Counted from the stretch's first letter, positions 54,060 to 63,587 are shown. The stretch: 64,000 bases of DNA from Veillonella atypica KON (GCF_002959915.1 NZ_PPDE01000008.1:620001-684000), one strand, 5' to 3'. Notes: a model not told the origin generated them from the letters alone. Numbers and translations: made by a program.

Positions 54060-55478
54060 CTAGAAACGGAAATCTCGTTTTCCATCTTCCATTTGAGCAA
54101 TGTAAGCCTTTGCCTTATCTTTTACCAAATCATTCTTGATATTTTCCAATTGGTCTTCAATAACCTTGGCACCATGTTTTTTCGTCTTTTCATCGCCGTA
54201 ATCCATGATGTATTCATTCAACGTCATTAATGCATTAGGTTGGCAACAGTTATGGATTTGGCCGGATTTAGCAAGCGCCATAAAGCGGTCGCCAGTACGT
54301 CCTGCACGATAACAAGCGGTACAGAAACTTGGTACATAACCAAGGCCCAAGAGCCAATCTACAATTTCATCCAATGTGCGCGTATCGCTACGGTCGAATT
54401 GTGCGGAGTTATCTTCTGGTTTTTCCTCTTCTTTATAGCCGCCTACACTAGTGCGAGAGCCACCGCTGATTTGGGAAATGCCTAATGCCAAACCACGTTC
54501 ACGCATAGATTGGCTTTCACGAGTGGACATAATCATACCAGTATACGGTGTAGATACACGAATAAGAGCCACGATTTTTTCAAAGATATCATCCGGTACA
54601 GCATTGCTGAAATCATCTACATCGATGTCATCAGCAGGGCAAATACGAGGTACAGAAATCGTATGAGGGCCTACACCATGAACAGCTTCTAAATGCTCGG
54701 CGTGCATCAAAAGGCCTACAAAATCATATTTGTAATGTTCTAGACCATACAATACGCCAATGCCTACATCATCGATGCCGCCTTCCATAGCGCGGTCCAT
54801 CGCTTCTGTATGGTACGCGTAATCACTCTTAGGTCCTGTTGGATGCAAAGCTTCATAATTTTCCTTATTATATGTTTCTTGGAACAATGTATAGGTACCA
54901 ATGCCAACATCATGCAATTTTTTATAATCTTCAACGGAACATGCAGCGATATTTACATTAACGCGACGAATTTCACCATTTTTATTTTTAATACTGTAAA
55001 TCGTCTTAATAGATTCCAAAATATAATCAAGAGGATTGTTAAGTGGATCTTCGCCAGATTCGATAACAATGCGCTTATGCCCCATTGCTTCTAGAGCGAT
55101 AACCTCCTCTTTAATTTGTTCTTGAGTCAATTTTTTTCGTTTAATATCGCGGTTCTTAGAGTGATATGGGCAATATACACAGCCATTGATACAATAATTA
55201 GATAAATATAGCGGCGCAAACAATACAATGCGGTCACCATAAATAGCTTTTTTAATTTCTTTAGCTAGTGCAAATAGCTTTTCTTTGTATTCAGGTAATG
55301 GACATTCCAAGAGAACTGCCGCTTCTCTATGATTTAGCCCCTTAAACGTAGCCGCCTTAGCTAAAATTTGGTCTAATAATTCGCGATTTTCTTTATTTTT
55401 CTCTGCATAGGCAAGAGTATCAAGGATTTCTTGATGAGAAATAAATTCCTCCGCCTTAGGAGATTTTACATCATACAT
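54060..55478 (-). CDS. hydG: [FeFe]-hydrogenase H-cluster maturase HydG
   Basis: HydG splits tyrosine to supply CO and cyanide for the diiron site of FeFe hydrogenase. The 472 residues include the radical SAM motif NYCINGCVYCPYH (C-x3-C-x2-C) and the C-terminal auxiliary cluster region FCTACYRAGRTGDRFM with IHNCCQPNAL. The CTAC...GRTG tail separates HydG from the related ThiH. I start at ATG 55478, where GAGG precedes it. HydE, HydF and the hydrogenase are not in the window. Two inverted repeats lie upstream (55528-55564 and 55603-55643). Confidence 0.92.
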   Translation of the reverse strand: MYDVKSPKAEEFISHQEILDTLAYAEKNKENRELLDQILAKAATFKGLNHREAAVLLECPLPEYKEKLFALAKEIKKAIYGDRIVLFAPLYLSNYCINGCVYCPYHSKNRDIKRKKLTQEQIKEEVIALEAMGHKRIVIESGEDPLNNPLDYILESIKTIYSIKNKNGEIRRVNVNIAACSVEDYKKLHDVGIGTYTLFQETYNKENYEALHPTGPKSDYAYHTEAMDRAMEGGIDDVGIGVLYGLEHYKYDFVGLLMHAEHLEAVHGVGPHTISVPRICPADDIDVDDFSNAVPDDIFEKIVALIRVSTPYTGMIMSTRESQSMRERGLALGISQISGGSRTSVGGYKEEEKPEDNSAQFDRSDTRTLDEIVDWLLGLGYVPSFCTACYRAGRTGDRFMALAKSGQIHNCCQPNALMTLNEYIMDYGDEKTKKHGAKVIEDQLENIKNDLVKDKAKAYIAQMEDGKRDFRF

Positions 55479-55527
55479 AGTACTTACCTCAAATCTTTCC
55501 AGTGGACATGCCACTCTAGTTAGGTCT

Positions 55528-55564
55528 GTGAAAGTATATCATTACTATTTTAGTAATCTTTCAC
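55528..55564. promoter_or_regulatory. Inverted repeat upstream of hydG
   Basis: Nested inverted arms GTGAAAG/CTTTCAC and ATTACTA/TAGTAAT, about 50 bp before the hydG ATG. It could be an operator or an RNA hairpin in the 5' leader. A second repeat, GCATTGG...CCAATGC, spans 55603-55643. Confidence 0.5.
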
Positions 55565-55685
55565 CGATACTGTACTAAGTATACCACTATTCCTACTAAA
55601 AAGCATTGGAATTTACTATAACAAATAATCATTTTCCCAATGCACTGTATACGATAAACCATAATCTACCTAAACAATAATACAA

Positions 55686-55716
55686 AAAATCCCTAGTGGA
55701 AAACCACTAGGGATTA
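55686..55716 (-). terminator. Terminator after rpmA
   Basis: A perfect 12-bp stem (AATCCCTAGTGG, AAAA loop, complement) followed by six T on the minus strand. Confidence 0.93.
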
Positions 55717-55731
55717 ATAGTCTTTGTAAAA

Positions 55732-56016
55732 TTAAGCTTCTACAGGGTATACGCTAACTTTACGGTTATAACGACCAGCACGTTCAAATGCTACTTTACC
55801 AGGCACAAGTGCGAATAAAGTGTCATCTTTACCGATACCTACGTTAGTACCAGGGTGGAAGTGAGTACCACGTTGACGAACGATGATGTTACCGCTCTTT
55901 ACAATGGAACCATCATGGCATTTAACACCAAGACGTTTAGATTCACTATCACGACCATTACGAGTACTGGACACACCTTTTTTATGTGCGAACAATTGCA
56001 AATCAAAAGTAAACAT
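55732..56016 (-). CDS. rpmA: Ribosomal protein L27
   Basis: L27 of the 50S subunit, 94 residues, near the peptidyl-transferase centre. It begins [14 protein letters not shown]; the part before AHKKG is the Firmicute-type N-terminal extension that must be cut by the protease Prp, whose gene is directly upstream. The core [19 protein letters not shown] is typical. I start at ATG 56016, since the GTG at 56025 is inside the Shine-Dalgarno sequence AGGAGGTGA. Confidence 0.96.
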   Translation of the reverse strand: MFTFDLQLFAHKKGVSSTRNGRDSESKRLGVKCHDGSIVKSGNIIVRQRGTHFHPGTNVGIGKDDTLFALVPGKVAFERAGRYNRKVSVYPVEA

Positions 56017-56028
56017 GAAGTTCACCTC

Positions 56029-56343
56029 CTATATTTCGTGTATTTGGACAAACTTTGGATACTGTTTACTAATTTCTTCTAGTCCAAGAAGCATAGTATT
56101 TAATATATCCTGACCACTCCGGGTTATTTCACCAGAGAGGACCATATCACATTGGCCTTCGCTATTAGAAAACTCACCTTTTTGCTTAGCAATTTTGGTA
56201 AGCCCTAATATAGCTGTAGCAGACAGTACAGATACTGCTGCACACACTATATCATAGCCATGTTCATCATATCCTGCATGACCGGACATATGACAACCAA
56301 TGACTTGGTTATCCTTGTTCCGCTGGATTCCAATGAAAACCAT
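56029..56343 (-). CDS. prp: Ribosomal-processing cysteine protease Prp
   Basis: A 104-residue protease that removes the N-terminal extension of L27. Its dyad is in CHMSGHAGYDEHGYDIVCAAVS: the His of GHAGYDEHG and the Cys of DIVCAAVS. The position between rplU and rpmA is the conserved one, and the L27 downstream carries a matching cleavage site (DLQLF/AHKK). Spacing to both genes is under 15 bp. Confidence 0.93.
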   Translation of the reverse strand: MVFIGIQRNKDNQVIGCHMSGHAGYDEHGYDIVCAAVSVLSATAILGLTKIAKQKGEFSNSEGQCDMVLSGEITRSGQDILNTMLLGLEEISKQYPKFVQIHEI

Positions 56344-56345
56344 AA

Positions 56346-56657
56346 TTAAGCTTGGATAGATTCAATACGAACTTTTGTGAACGGTTGACGATGGCCTTGA
56401 CGACGACGGTAGTTGGATTTAGCTTTATATTTGAATACTAAAACTTTTTTACCTTTACCATGTTCAAGAACTGTACCTGTAACTTTTGCACCGTTTACAA
56501 GAGGAGCGCCAACTTTAACGTCGCCGTCATTCACTACAGTCAAAACTTCTTCGAATGTTACGGAATCGTTAGCAGCTGCTTCCAATTTTTCGATAGTAAT
56601 TACATCGCCTTCAGCAACGCGATATTGTTTACCACCAGTTTTAATAATTGCGTACAT
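56346..56657 (-). CDS. rplU: Ribosomal protein L21
   Basis: L21 of the 50S subunit, 103 residues. It starts [14 protein letters not shown] and ends with the basic [19 protein letters not shown], both family hallmarks. AAGGAGG lies upstream of the ATG. It is the first gene of rplU-prp-rpmA and follows an L21-type leader. Confidence 0.97.
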   Translation of the reverse strand: MYAIIKTGGKQYRVAEGDVITIEKLEAAANDSVTFEEVLTVVNDGDVKVGAPLVNGAKVTGTVLEHGKGKKVLVFKYKAKSNYRRRQGHRQPFTKVRIESIQA

Positions 56658-56659
56658 GA

Positions 56660-56775
56660 GAACACCTCCTTGTTATCGAACTCGCTGAATTCGGTATCCC
56701 GACCCGAACATCGGTCGGGCGTTTAAACCTGCTTCACGCGGATTGCAAAGTTCAGTAAACCGAACTAATACTGAT
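56660..56775 (-). promoter_or_regulatory. L21-type leader RNA of rplU
   Basis: The leader between the rplU promoter and gene. The minus strand holds AATCCGCGTGAAGCAGGTTT, then a strong CGCCCGACC...GGTCGGG hairpin, and CCGAATTCAGCGAG before the ribosome-binding site. The CCGCGTGAAGC core and the position match the ribosomal L21 leader seen in Firmicutes, presumed to bind L21. A covariance search was not possible. Confidence 0.65.
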
Positions 56776-56777
56776 AT

Positions 56778-56806
56778 AGTATATCGTATTTACACATCTA
56801 TGTCAA
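56778..56806 (-). promoter_or_regulatory. Promoter of rplU-prp-rpmA
   Basis: Minus-strand -35 TTGACA (56801-56806) and -10 TATACT (56778-56783) with 17-bp spacing, near consensus. Confidence 0.8.
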
Positions 56807-56861
56807 ATACAAATCCTCTTATATACGCTCAGTTTCTGACACTTTCATATATATACAACGT

Positions 56862-57446
56862 TTAAAATTCTCCGATAATACCAAGGTGTTGCAAGAGTAT
56901 CTTAGTACCGATAAGAATTAAAACGCCGCCTCCGAGTATGTCTGCATATTTTCCTACGAATTGGCCCATGAATTTACCTAAATATACACCAATCAAAGAT
57001 ATACCAAAGGTAATAACACCAATCATGGTCGATGCCTCCCATACATTGATTGGTAAAAAGGCAAAGGTTAAACCTACAGCCATCGCATCAAGGCTCGTTG
57101 CCACAGAGAGCATAATCATTTCCCAAGCGCCTAAGAATTGCTTATCATCATCTTCATCATCGTCATCACTAAGACCTTCTCGAATCATAGCAATTCCAAG
57201 ATATCCTAAAAGGCCAAAGATAATCCAATGATCCCATTCAGAGATAACATCGATAAACTGACGACCAATAAGCCATCCTATAACGGGCATAAGGAACTGA
57301 AATAGTCCGAATAAAAAGGCTAAGGTCACTTTTCGACCATTTTCACCTACTGGCATAGTCAAACCCTTGCCAATAGAAACGCCAAAGGCATCCATGGCCA
57401 GACCAATACTAATTAAAATGATTTCAAAAACAGACACGATACTCAC
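56862..57446 (-). CDS. mntP: Manganese efflux pump MntP
   Basis: A 194-residue, six-helix membrane protein of the MntP family, exporting Mn2+. The two half-repeats each carry the acidic signature: ISIGLAMDAFGVSIGKG (about 11-27) and SVATSLDAMAVGLTF (about 115-129). An acidic loop (DDDDEDDDK) lies between them. No yybP-ykoY manganese riboswitch is apparent. It follows rng by about 20 bp, outside the ribosomal-protein transcript. Confidence 0.92.
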   Translation of the reverse strand: MSIVSVFEIILISIGLAMDAFGVSIGKGLTMPVGENGRKVTLAFLFGLFQFLMPVIGWLIGRQFIDVISEWDHWIIFGLLGYLGIAMIREGLSDDDDEDDDKQFLGAWEMIMLSVATSLDAMAVGLTFAFLPINVWEASTMIGVITFGISLIGVYLGKFMGQFVGKYADILGGGVLILIGTKILLQHLGIIGEF

Positions 57447-57465
57447 CTATCAACATACGACTTAC

Positions 57466-58893
57466 TTATTCTGCTACAGCCATCAAAGAATACCCTTCCC
57501 GGCTAATTTGTGGATTCACTACGATTGAAATACTCCGACCAATAGAAGCACCTAAATCATCGAGTACAGATTTGGTTAGATATTGTGCCACCTCTGGGTG
57601 GACCTCAATTTCTAAATTAGATTTAATACGACCAGATTTAAATAGTTCCCGAATCCGACGTACAATCTGCATATATACAGTTCGACCAGACAACATATGT
57701 CCGGTACCACCGCATTGTGGACATGTATCAAACATCAAGGTTTGTAACCCTTGGCGTGCACGCTTTCGCGTCATCTCCACTAAACCGAGCGAACTAATAC
57801 CACAGACAACGGTTTTCATCTTATCTAGTTTAGCCTGAGCACTCAATAATTTTAATAACTCTTGTTGATGCTCTTTATCCTTCATATCAATAAAATCGAC
57901 GACGATAATACCACCGATATCGCGCAAGCGCAATTGGCGACAAATTTCTTTGGCCGCCTCTTTATTAACTGTGAAAGCTAAGTCTTCTAGCTTATTCGAT
58001 TTCCCTGTATAGTGAGCCGAGTTTACATCAAATACGGTAAGGGCTTCCGTATGATCAATGCGAATAGATCCACCAGAAGGAAGATTAATATCGCGGGAGA
58101 TAAGATCTTCTAATTGAGGTTCAATGTGGTTCGCTTTAAAGATAGGAGTACTATCTCGATGGCGTGTTACTTTGATTTGTTGAGAGGTAGGTCCGTGTCC
58201 TAAAAGATCCAACAGTCGAGATTCGCCCATATCAGAATCGACGATAATTTCCTCTACATTGCGATGCGCGTAATCTCGCACGAGGCGAAACCAAAAGTCC
58301 GCATCACTGTAAAGATCTGTACCACTTTTGGCAACCTTAAATCGCTTTAACACATGTTGCCATGTGCGCCATAAGTAGTCCATATCACGAGCGATTTCAT
58401 CGGCACTGGCCTTAGCTGCAGCCGTACGGATAATGAATCCACAACCTTCTTTTACATAAGGCGCTGCCAACTCTTGTAATTGAGCACGGATAGATTCATC
58501 GGTAATCTTTTTTGAAATATGCATGCCTTCAGAATAGGGCAATAGCACCATAAATCGTCCAGCTAAACTTACATCTGCTGTAACGCGTGCCCCCTTGCCA
58601 AGCATTTCTTCTTTCACCACTTGAACGAGAATTTGTTGCCCCACAGATAGGCGTGGCAATATTTTCTGTTCCTTACCTTGTTGAAGGTTCAAGTAAGCAT
58701 TTTGAGAGCCTCCAATATCAACGAAAGCAGCTTGCATTCCATTCAAAACATTTTTAACAGTACCCTTGTACATATGATTCGCCATGTGAGACTCATCAGT
58801 GCGTTCCAAAACAAAATCTATAAGCTGTTCCTTTTCATCGATGACAGCCATGCGAATTTCCTCGCGCATAACATTGACCAAAATTTTATGCAT
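57466..58893 (-). CDS. rng: Ribonuclease G/E family endoribonuclease
   Basis: A 475-residue RNase E/G protein that matures rRNA and cleaves mRNA. The S1 domain (about 35-115; GTVKNVLNGMQAAFVDIG) is followed by the catalytic core with IVVDFIDMK (metal-binding Asp), DVNSAHYTGKSN and the zinc-link CPQCGGTGHM (about 385-394). It lacks the long E. coli RNase E tail, so it is RNase G-like in size. It lies between the two radical-SAM-linked genes and mntP, near rplU/rpmA. Confidence 0.94.
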   Translation of the reverse strand: MHKILVNVMREEIRMAVIDEKEQLIDFVLERTDESHMANHMYKGTVKNVLNGMQAAFVDIGGSQNAYLNLQQGKEQKILPRLSVGQQILVQVVKEEMLGKGARVTADVSLAGRFMVLLPYSEGMHISKKITDESIRAQLQELAAPYVKEGCGFIIRTAAAKASADEIARDMDYLWRTWQHVLKRFKVAKSGTDLYSDADFWFRLVRDYAHRNVEEIIVDSDMGESRLLDLLGHGPTSQQIKVTRHRDSTPIFKANHIEPQLEDLISRDINLPSGGSIRIDHTEALTVFDVNSAHYTGKSNKLEDLAFTVNKEAAKEICRQLRLRDIGGIIVVDFIDMKDKEHQQELLKLLSAQAKLDKMKTVVCGISSLGLVEMTRKRARQGLQTLMFDTCPQCGGTGHMLSGRTVYMQIVRRIRELFKSGRIKSNLEIEVHPEVAQYLTKSVLDDLGASIGRSISIVVNPQISREGYSLMAVAE

Positions 58894-58951
58894 CCTATCC
58901 CTCCCTTCTGTTCAGTTTAACTGTAGTATATGCCAAATCAAACACATAGCC

Positions 58952-59656
58952 TTAATAATTAATTTCTAATGGTGTAAAACGACCTTCTTCATTTTCTACC
59001 ATAATCGCTTTACGGTGAATTTCGTAACCAGAAGTAATAGGCCAATTATATTGATCCTTGCCAAGATTCCATACTTCACTCGGTTTTATAGTACCTTGTG
59101 GATAAATACCAATCCCCATCGTTAGTGTCACCATACCATCGTGCATGGACGCTACAATCGGTTCTTTTACGAATTCTTTTACATCGATAATACGCGTCTT
59201 TTTAGGGGTAACCTTTTCATAAGAAATTTCAGTAGCCTCATTAAAAGGCTTAAGTAAGCTATCCCAGTCAACATTCTGTTCCGTTACAGGACCTGTTACT
59301 TCGTAAATTGCGTAATTGCAGATGGCCATCATCTTTTTAACCTTATCAGGCATGACCTTACCACCGAGAACCTCAAGTCCACGAGGAGCCCCTGCATTTA
59401 ATCGCGCCATAATAGACTCTAAGCTATCATCGTCCAACACATCCATATCAATATATTCTGCTTCTGCCGTTACACCTAGTGCTAGTGCAGAAGAAAAACT
59501 AATTTTCATGTGCGGATTAAATCCCTCGGAATAGGCCATTTTGATTTCTGCACGGCGAATCATGCGCTCTACGGCTTGTGCAAAATCGAGATGCGACAAG
59601 AATCGTAATTCTTCGCCTTTATGTAAGGCCAAACGTAATTTTTTCAACTCTGCCAC
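58952..59656 (-). CDS. TIGR03936/DUF2344 radical SAM-linked protein
   Basis: A 234-residue protein of DUF2344. It starts LRLALHKGEELRFLSHLDFA and contains MIRRAEIKMAYSEGFNPHMK and SFSSALALGVTAEAEYIDM (quoted in parts), all typical of the family. It resembles the C-terminal region of some larger radical SAM proteins and partners them. The function is unknown. It overlaps the upstream radical SAM gene by 38 bases, tight enough for coupled translation, and precedes rng. Confidence 0.88.
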   Translation of the reverse strand: MAELKKLRLALHKGEELRFLSHLDFAQAVERMIRRAEIKMAYSEGFNPHMKISFSSALALGVTAEAEYIDMDVLDDDSLESIMARLNAGAPRGLEVLGGKVMPDKVKKMMAICNYAIYEVTGPVTEQNVDWDSLLKPFNEATEISYEKVTPKKTRIIDVKEFVKEPIVASMHDGMVTLTMGIGIYPQGTIKPSEVWNLGKDQYNWPITSGYEIHRKAIMVENEEGRFTPLEINY

Positions 59657-61502
59657 CCTCCTTATAATCTACAATAGCCGTATCTAATTCAGGGCATACA
59701 TTACAACCCTTACATGGTCCACGACGACAATCTGGCGTTAATTTCTCAGCAACGGCCTGTTCCCATTCGCGTTTTAAGAAGGCCTTGCTTACAGTACAAT
59801 CCAAATGATCCCATGGCAATGGCTCATCAAAATCACGGGTGCGACGCGCATAATACGCAGGATCAACACCGCAGTTTTCAAAAGCCTGTAACCATGTTTC
59901 ATAGCTAAAGAACTCAGTCCAGCCATCAAATTTACAACCGAGTTTCCATGCTTCTACTAATACCTTGGATAATCTACGATCGCCACGGGCAAATACAGCC
60001 TCCATATAACCGGTATATCCATCATGATAATGATAGGAAATATTGCGATTATTAATAAGCGATTTTAAATATTTTTGCTTACGATGGATTTCTTCCACAT
60101 CTTGTTGACCATACCATTGATATGGAGAATGTGTTTTTGGTACGAAAAACGATACACTAACGGTTACGCTACCATTGCGCTTACCCGTAATATCGCGATG
60201 CAAATCAAGCACCTTGTACGCCAAATTAGCAATACCTGCTAAATCTTCATCAGTCTCAGTAGGCAACCCCATCATAAAGTATAGTTTTACCGTATTCCAT
60301 CCAGACTTAAAAGCATTTGTACAAGCGGCTAGCAAATCTTCTTCACTAACACCTTTATTGATAACATCGCGCATGCGTTGAGAACCTGCTTCTGGTGCAA
60401 AGGTAAGACCACTCTTACGCACTTGTTGTACCTTCTTAGCAATATCAATAGAGAAACTATCAATACGCAATGATGGTAAGCTGACGCTAACCTGTTTATC
60501 TTTAAACTCTTCCATGAGCATATCTACCAATTCTGGTAACTTGGAGTAGTCAGCAGAGCTTAAACTCATCAAAGAGATTTCATTGTAACCTGTATTAGCA
60601 ATCGTTTCTTTAGCAATTTCTAACAACCGTTCTGGTGTTCGTTCACGAACAGGACGATAGAGCATACCGGCCTGACAGAATCGACAACCGCGCGTACAAC
60701 CACGGAACAATTCAAGAACAGCCCGATCATGAACGATATCCAAAAACGGTACCACCGGTTTTGTAGGGAAGAATACATGTTCTACATCTTCTATAATACG
60801 TTTTTGAATCGTAGCAGGCACGTCTTCAAAGCATGGTGTAATCGCTTTAAAATCGCCTTGTTCCGTATACTCTACATCATATAATGCTGGGCAATAGGTA
60901 CCGGGAATTTGTGCTGCTTTTCGCAAGAAAGCTTCTTTACCACCAGGGAATCCCTTCGCTTTTTCTGCTTTCAATAGGTCGATAAACTCATCGCCCCATT
61001 CTTCAGATTCACCGAGGGACACAATGTCAAAGAAATCCGCAATTGGTTCCACATTATACGCACAAGGTCCACCACATACGAGCAATGGGAAATCCATATC
61101 CCGATCCTTTGCATACATCGGTATACCTGCTAGATCAAGCATATTTAGAATATTGGTAAAACTCATCTCATATTGTAGTGTGAACGCAAGTACATCAAAG
61201 TCCTTTATAGGCGTACGTGTTTCTAAAGAGAATAAGGGAATATTGCGTTTTCGCATTTCCTCTTCCATATCGTGCCAGGGTGCAAATACACGCTCTGCTA
61301 CTGCATCTTCACGGCGATTGACTAAGCCATATAGAATCTTGATACCCAAATGGCTCATAGCCACTTCATACACATCGGGAAATCCTAGCGCCATAGTTAT
61401 ATCAACAGTACTGTGATCTTTCACTATACTGTTATATTCACCGCCCGTATAACGAGCTGGTTTTTGGACATGTTGTAACCATGACGTATCTAATTGAATC
61501 AT
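59619..61502 (-). CDS. TIGR03960 family B12-binding-domain radical SAM protein
   Basis: A 627-residue radical SAM protein. The N-terminal part is B12-binding-like (FPDVYEVAMSHLGIKILYGL). The cluster motif is RGCTRGCRFCQAGMLYRP (about 264-281), and a C-terminal extra motif CRRGPCKGCNVCPE (about 603-616) may hold another cluster. The B12-type family usually adds methyl groups or rearranges carbon skeletons; its substrate is not known to me. With DUF2344, rng and L21/L27 it forms a conserved Clostridium/Firmicute neighbourhood, hinting at rRNA or ribosome modification. Confidence 0.9.
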   Translation of the reverse strand: MIQLDTSWLQHVQKPARYTGGEYNSIVKDHSTVDITMALGFPDVYEVAMSHLGIKILYGLVNRREDAVAERVFAPWHDMEEEMRKRNIPLFSLETRTPIKDFDVLAFTLQYEMSFTNILNMLDLAGIPMYAKDRDMDFPLLVCGGPCAYNVEPIADFFDIVSLGESEEWGDEFIDLLKAEKAKGFPGGKEAFLRKAAQIPGTYCPALYDVEYTEQGDFKAITPCFEDVPATIQKRIIEDVEHVFFPTKPVVPFLDIVHDRAVLELFRGCTRGCRFCQAGMLYRPVRERTPERLLEIAKETIANTGYNEISLMSLSSADYSKLPELVDMLMEEFKDKQVSVSLPSLRIDSFSIDIAKKVQQVRKSGLTFAPEAGSQRMRDVINKGVSEEDLLAACTNAFKSGWNTVKLYFMMGLPTETDEDLAGIANLAYKVLDLHRDITGKRNGSVTVSVSFFVPKTHSPYQWYGQQDVEEIHRKQKYLKSLINNRNISYHYHDGYTGYMEAVFARGDRRLSKVLVEAWKLGCKFDGWTEFFSYETWLQAFENCGVDPAYYARRTRDFDEPLPWDHLDCTVSKAFLKREWEQAVAEKLTPDCRRGPCKGCNVCPELDTAIVDYKEGGRVEKITFGLT

Positions 61503-61561
61503 ACATCCTCCGTCTTTTGTAAAAGACTTCTTTCAAACTCATTCCTAAATTAGAATGATAA

Positions 61562-62665
61562 CTAAAAAATATATTTTTTACGCTGCATTGATATATTTAA
61601 TAAAATACCAACACTTATCATGTTTGTGGTCAACGCACTAACACCATAACTGATGAATGGCAATGGTATGCCTGTAACCGGCATAATCCCCATGGTCATG
61701 CCCGCATTGACCAATACCTCGAAGCATAACATGGATCCAATCCCTGTAGCCAATAACATACCGAAGCGGTCATTACATGAATATGCTACCTTTATGCTTC
61801 GATAAATAAGCATAAATAAAAGAATTAATACAAAGATACAGCCTATAAAGCCTAGTTCTTCACCTATAACAGAAAAAATAAAATCTGTGTGATTTTCAGG
61901 CAAAAAGTTTAGCTGACTTTGTGTACCATTAAATAATCCTTTACCAAATATAGTACCTGAACCAATAGCAATCTTAGACTGAATGATATGATATCCAGAA
62001 CCAAATGGGTCGATATCAGGATTCATAAATACGAGAATCCGCTGCTTTTGATAGTCTTTCAACACAAACCAAGCCAACGGCATTAGTAAAACGCCTACCG
62101 TAGCGATAATACGAACTAAGCGCAATCGTATGCCAGAAACAAAGAGCATGCCCACAAAAATCGCTATATAAACGAGGGATGTTCCCAAGTCTGGTTGCAT
62201 AAATACTAGCAAAATAGGTATGCCTACATATAAGATAGGCACAACAAGAGATTTAAAGGTATCTAATTTATTGTAACGAGACTCTAACATCTTTGCCATA
62301 CAGATAATCATCAGTAATTTAGAAAACTCTGATGGCTGCAGCGTAATAGGCCCTAACTGGATCCAACGCTGTGCACCTAAGGCAGATGTACCTACAAAGA
62401 TTACGGCTAACAACAACATAATCGTTACTATATATATGCCGTTAGCCCAATCTTTTAACTTATGATAATCCATAAATTGAATACCAATCACAAGGGCCAC
62501 ATTAATAAGAAAGAAGATGAGTTGCTTCGCCACTAGTGTGGAAAAATGAAGTCCTGTTTGATTAATATGGGTGGCACTTCCGATGGCAACTACCCCCATG
62601 GCAACAAGTAATAGTGTACATATGATGATTGTCCAATCACAATCACGCCAAATTCTTTGTAACAT
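61562..62665 (-). CDS. rodA: Rod-shape-determining protein RodA (SEDS glycosyltransferase)
   Basis: A 367-residue polytopic membrane protein of the SEDS family, which polymerises lipid II with a partner PBP2. About ten helices are visible. Family landmarks are RWIQLGPITLQPSEFSKL (about 104-121) and the C-terminal MPVTGIPLPFISYGVSAL. DPFGSGYHIIQSKIAIGSG is the large-loop signature. It is eight bp after the MinD-like gene and downstream of the PBP2 gene, so synthase and transpeptidase are encoded together. Confidence 0.95.
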   Translation of the reverse strand: MLQRIWRDCDWTIIICTLLLVAMGVVAIGSATHINQTGLHFSTLVAKQLIFFLINVALVIGIQFMDYHKLKDWANGIYIVTIMLLLAVIFVGTSALGAQRWIQLGPITLQPSEFSKLLMIICMAKMLESRYNKLDTFKSLVVPILYVGIPILLVFMQPDLGTSLVYIAIFVGMLFVSGIRLRLVRIIATVGVLLMPLAWFVLKDYQKQRILVFMNPDIDPFGSGYHIIQSKIAIGSGTIFGKGLFNGTQSQLNFLPENHTDFIFSVIGEELGFIGCIFVLILLFMLIYRSIKVAYSCNDRFGMLLATGIGSMLCFEVLVNAGMTMGIMPVTGIPLPFISYGVSALTTNMISVGILLNISMQRKKYIF

Positions 62666-62672
62666 ATGGCAC

Positions 62673-63587
62673 CTACTTTATACGAACCCGACGCCACATA
62701 CTTTCTTTACCAGAAAGAAGTCGATTTCGCGTAGACCAAGAATTTGTATATATTACAGGATTAGTAGAATTATCATCATCGGACTCAACAGGCTGAGCTA
62801 ATGTGGCCGTCACAGAAGGTTCAGTAACTTTTACAGTCGTCACTTCGTTGAAGCGCTCAATAAGTTCTTGTTCATCCCAAGCATCTCCAGAGGTTATGTA
62901 CTCTACTACAGGAGCTAGCATATGGCGATATGCTTTTGGCATATCTTGAATGAGTACACCATCCTGTGTATTATCTAGTATTTGTGTGTCATAAGGTAAT
63001 ATAGAGCCCACATATTCAGCACCGAGTGCATCGAGCATATCATACATATTCGGCATATCCCGATCCGTACGGACTGCATTAAATACAACAGCATAATCGC
63101 GATGGCCATATTCACGACAGAATTGAATGGTACGTGCTGCATTTCGTATGGACACCCACAAAGGTTGAGTAACAATTAGAAACCGCTGTGCTAGCTCTAC
63201 AATAGATTCCAACCCACGACCGATACCTGCAGGACAATCTACAAGTACATAATCATAAGACTTAGCTAAGTGGCTTACAAGTTTTCGATATTTTTTGCGT
63301 CCCATATCTTCCCAGCGCACACTTTGACTAGCTGGCAAAAAATATAGATTATCCTGAACTTTCATGACTACATCATCAGCCATGGATTTATCTTCTAATG
63401 CATTATATGCATCAAAACATACCTCATCTTCTTTTCCCAAGATAATATCTAAGTCGCGCAAACCAAAATCGCCATCACAAAGAAGAACTCGATATCCTTG
63501 TTCGCTAAGCGCAGCCCCTAAGCAGGCTGTTATCGTCGTTTTACCTACGCCACCTTTACCTGAGATAAGACCGATTATATCCCCCAT
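62673..63587 (-). CDS. minD: MinD-like P-loop ATPase
   Basis: A 304-residue deviant-Walker ATPase. The P-loop is ISGKGGVGKTTITACLG, followed by DGDFGLRDLDIILG, LPASQS and VLVDCPAGIGRG, close to MinD. The switch segment reads VTQPLWVSIRNAART in place of MinD's usual VTTPEVSAVRDADR. Residues 245-290 are Thr/Ser/Asp-rich, and the C-terminus ends RRVRIK without a clear MinD membrane helix. MinC and MinE are not seen. Its place between PBP2 and rodA suggests positioning of wall synthesis. Confidence 0.82.
   Translation of the reverse strand: MGDIIGLISGKGGVGKTTITACLGAALSEQGYRVLLCDGDFGLRDLDIILGKEDEVCFDAYNALEDKSMADDVVMKVQDNLYFLPASQSVRWEDMGRKKYRKLVSHLAKSYDYVLVDCPAGIGRGLESIVELAQRFLIVTQPLWVSIRNAARTIQFCREYGHRDYAVVFNAVRTDRDMPNMYDMLDALGAEYVGSILPYDTQILDNTQDGVLIQDMPKAYRHMLAPVVEYITSGDAWDEQELIERFNEVTTVKVTEPSVTATLAQPVESDDDNSTNPVIYTNSWSTRNRLLSGKESMWRRVRIK

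Noticed and set aside
56862-57446. yybP-ykoY manganese riboswitch for mntP
   Set aside because: Only about 20 bp separate mntP from rng, too little for the aptamer.
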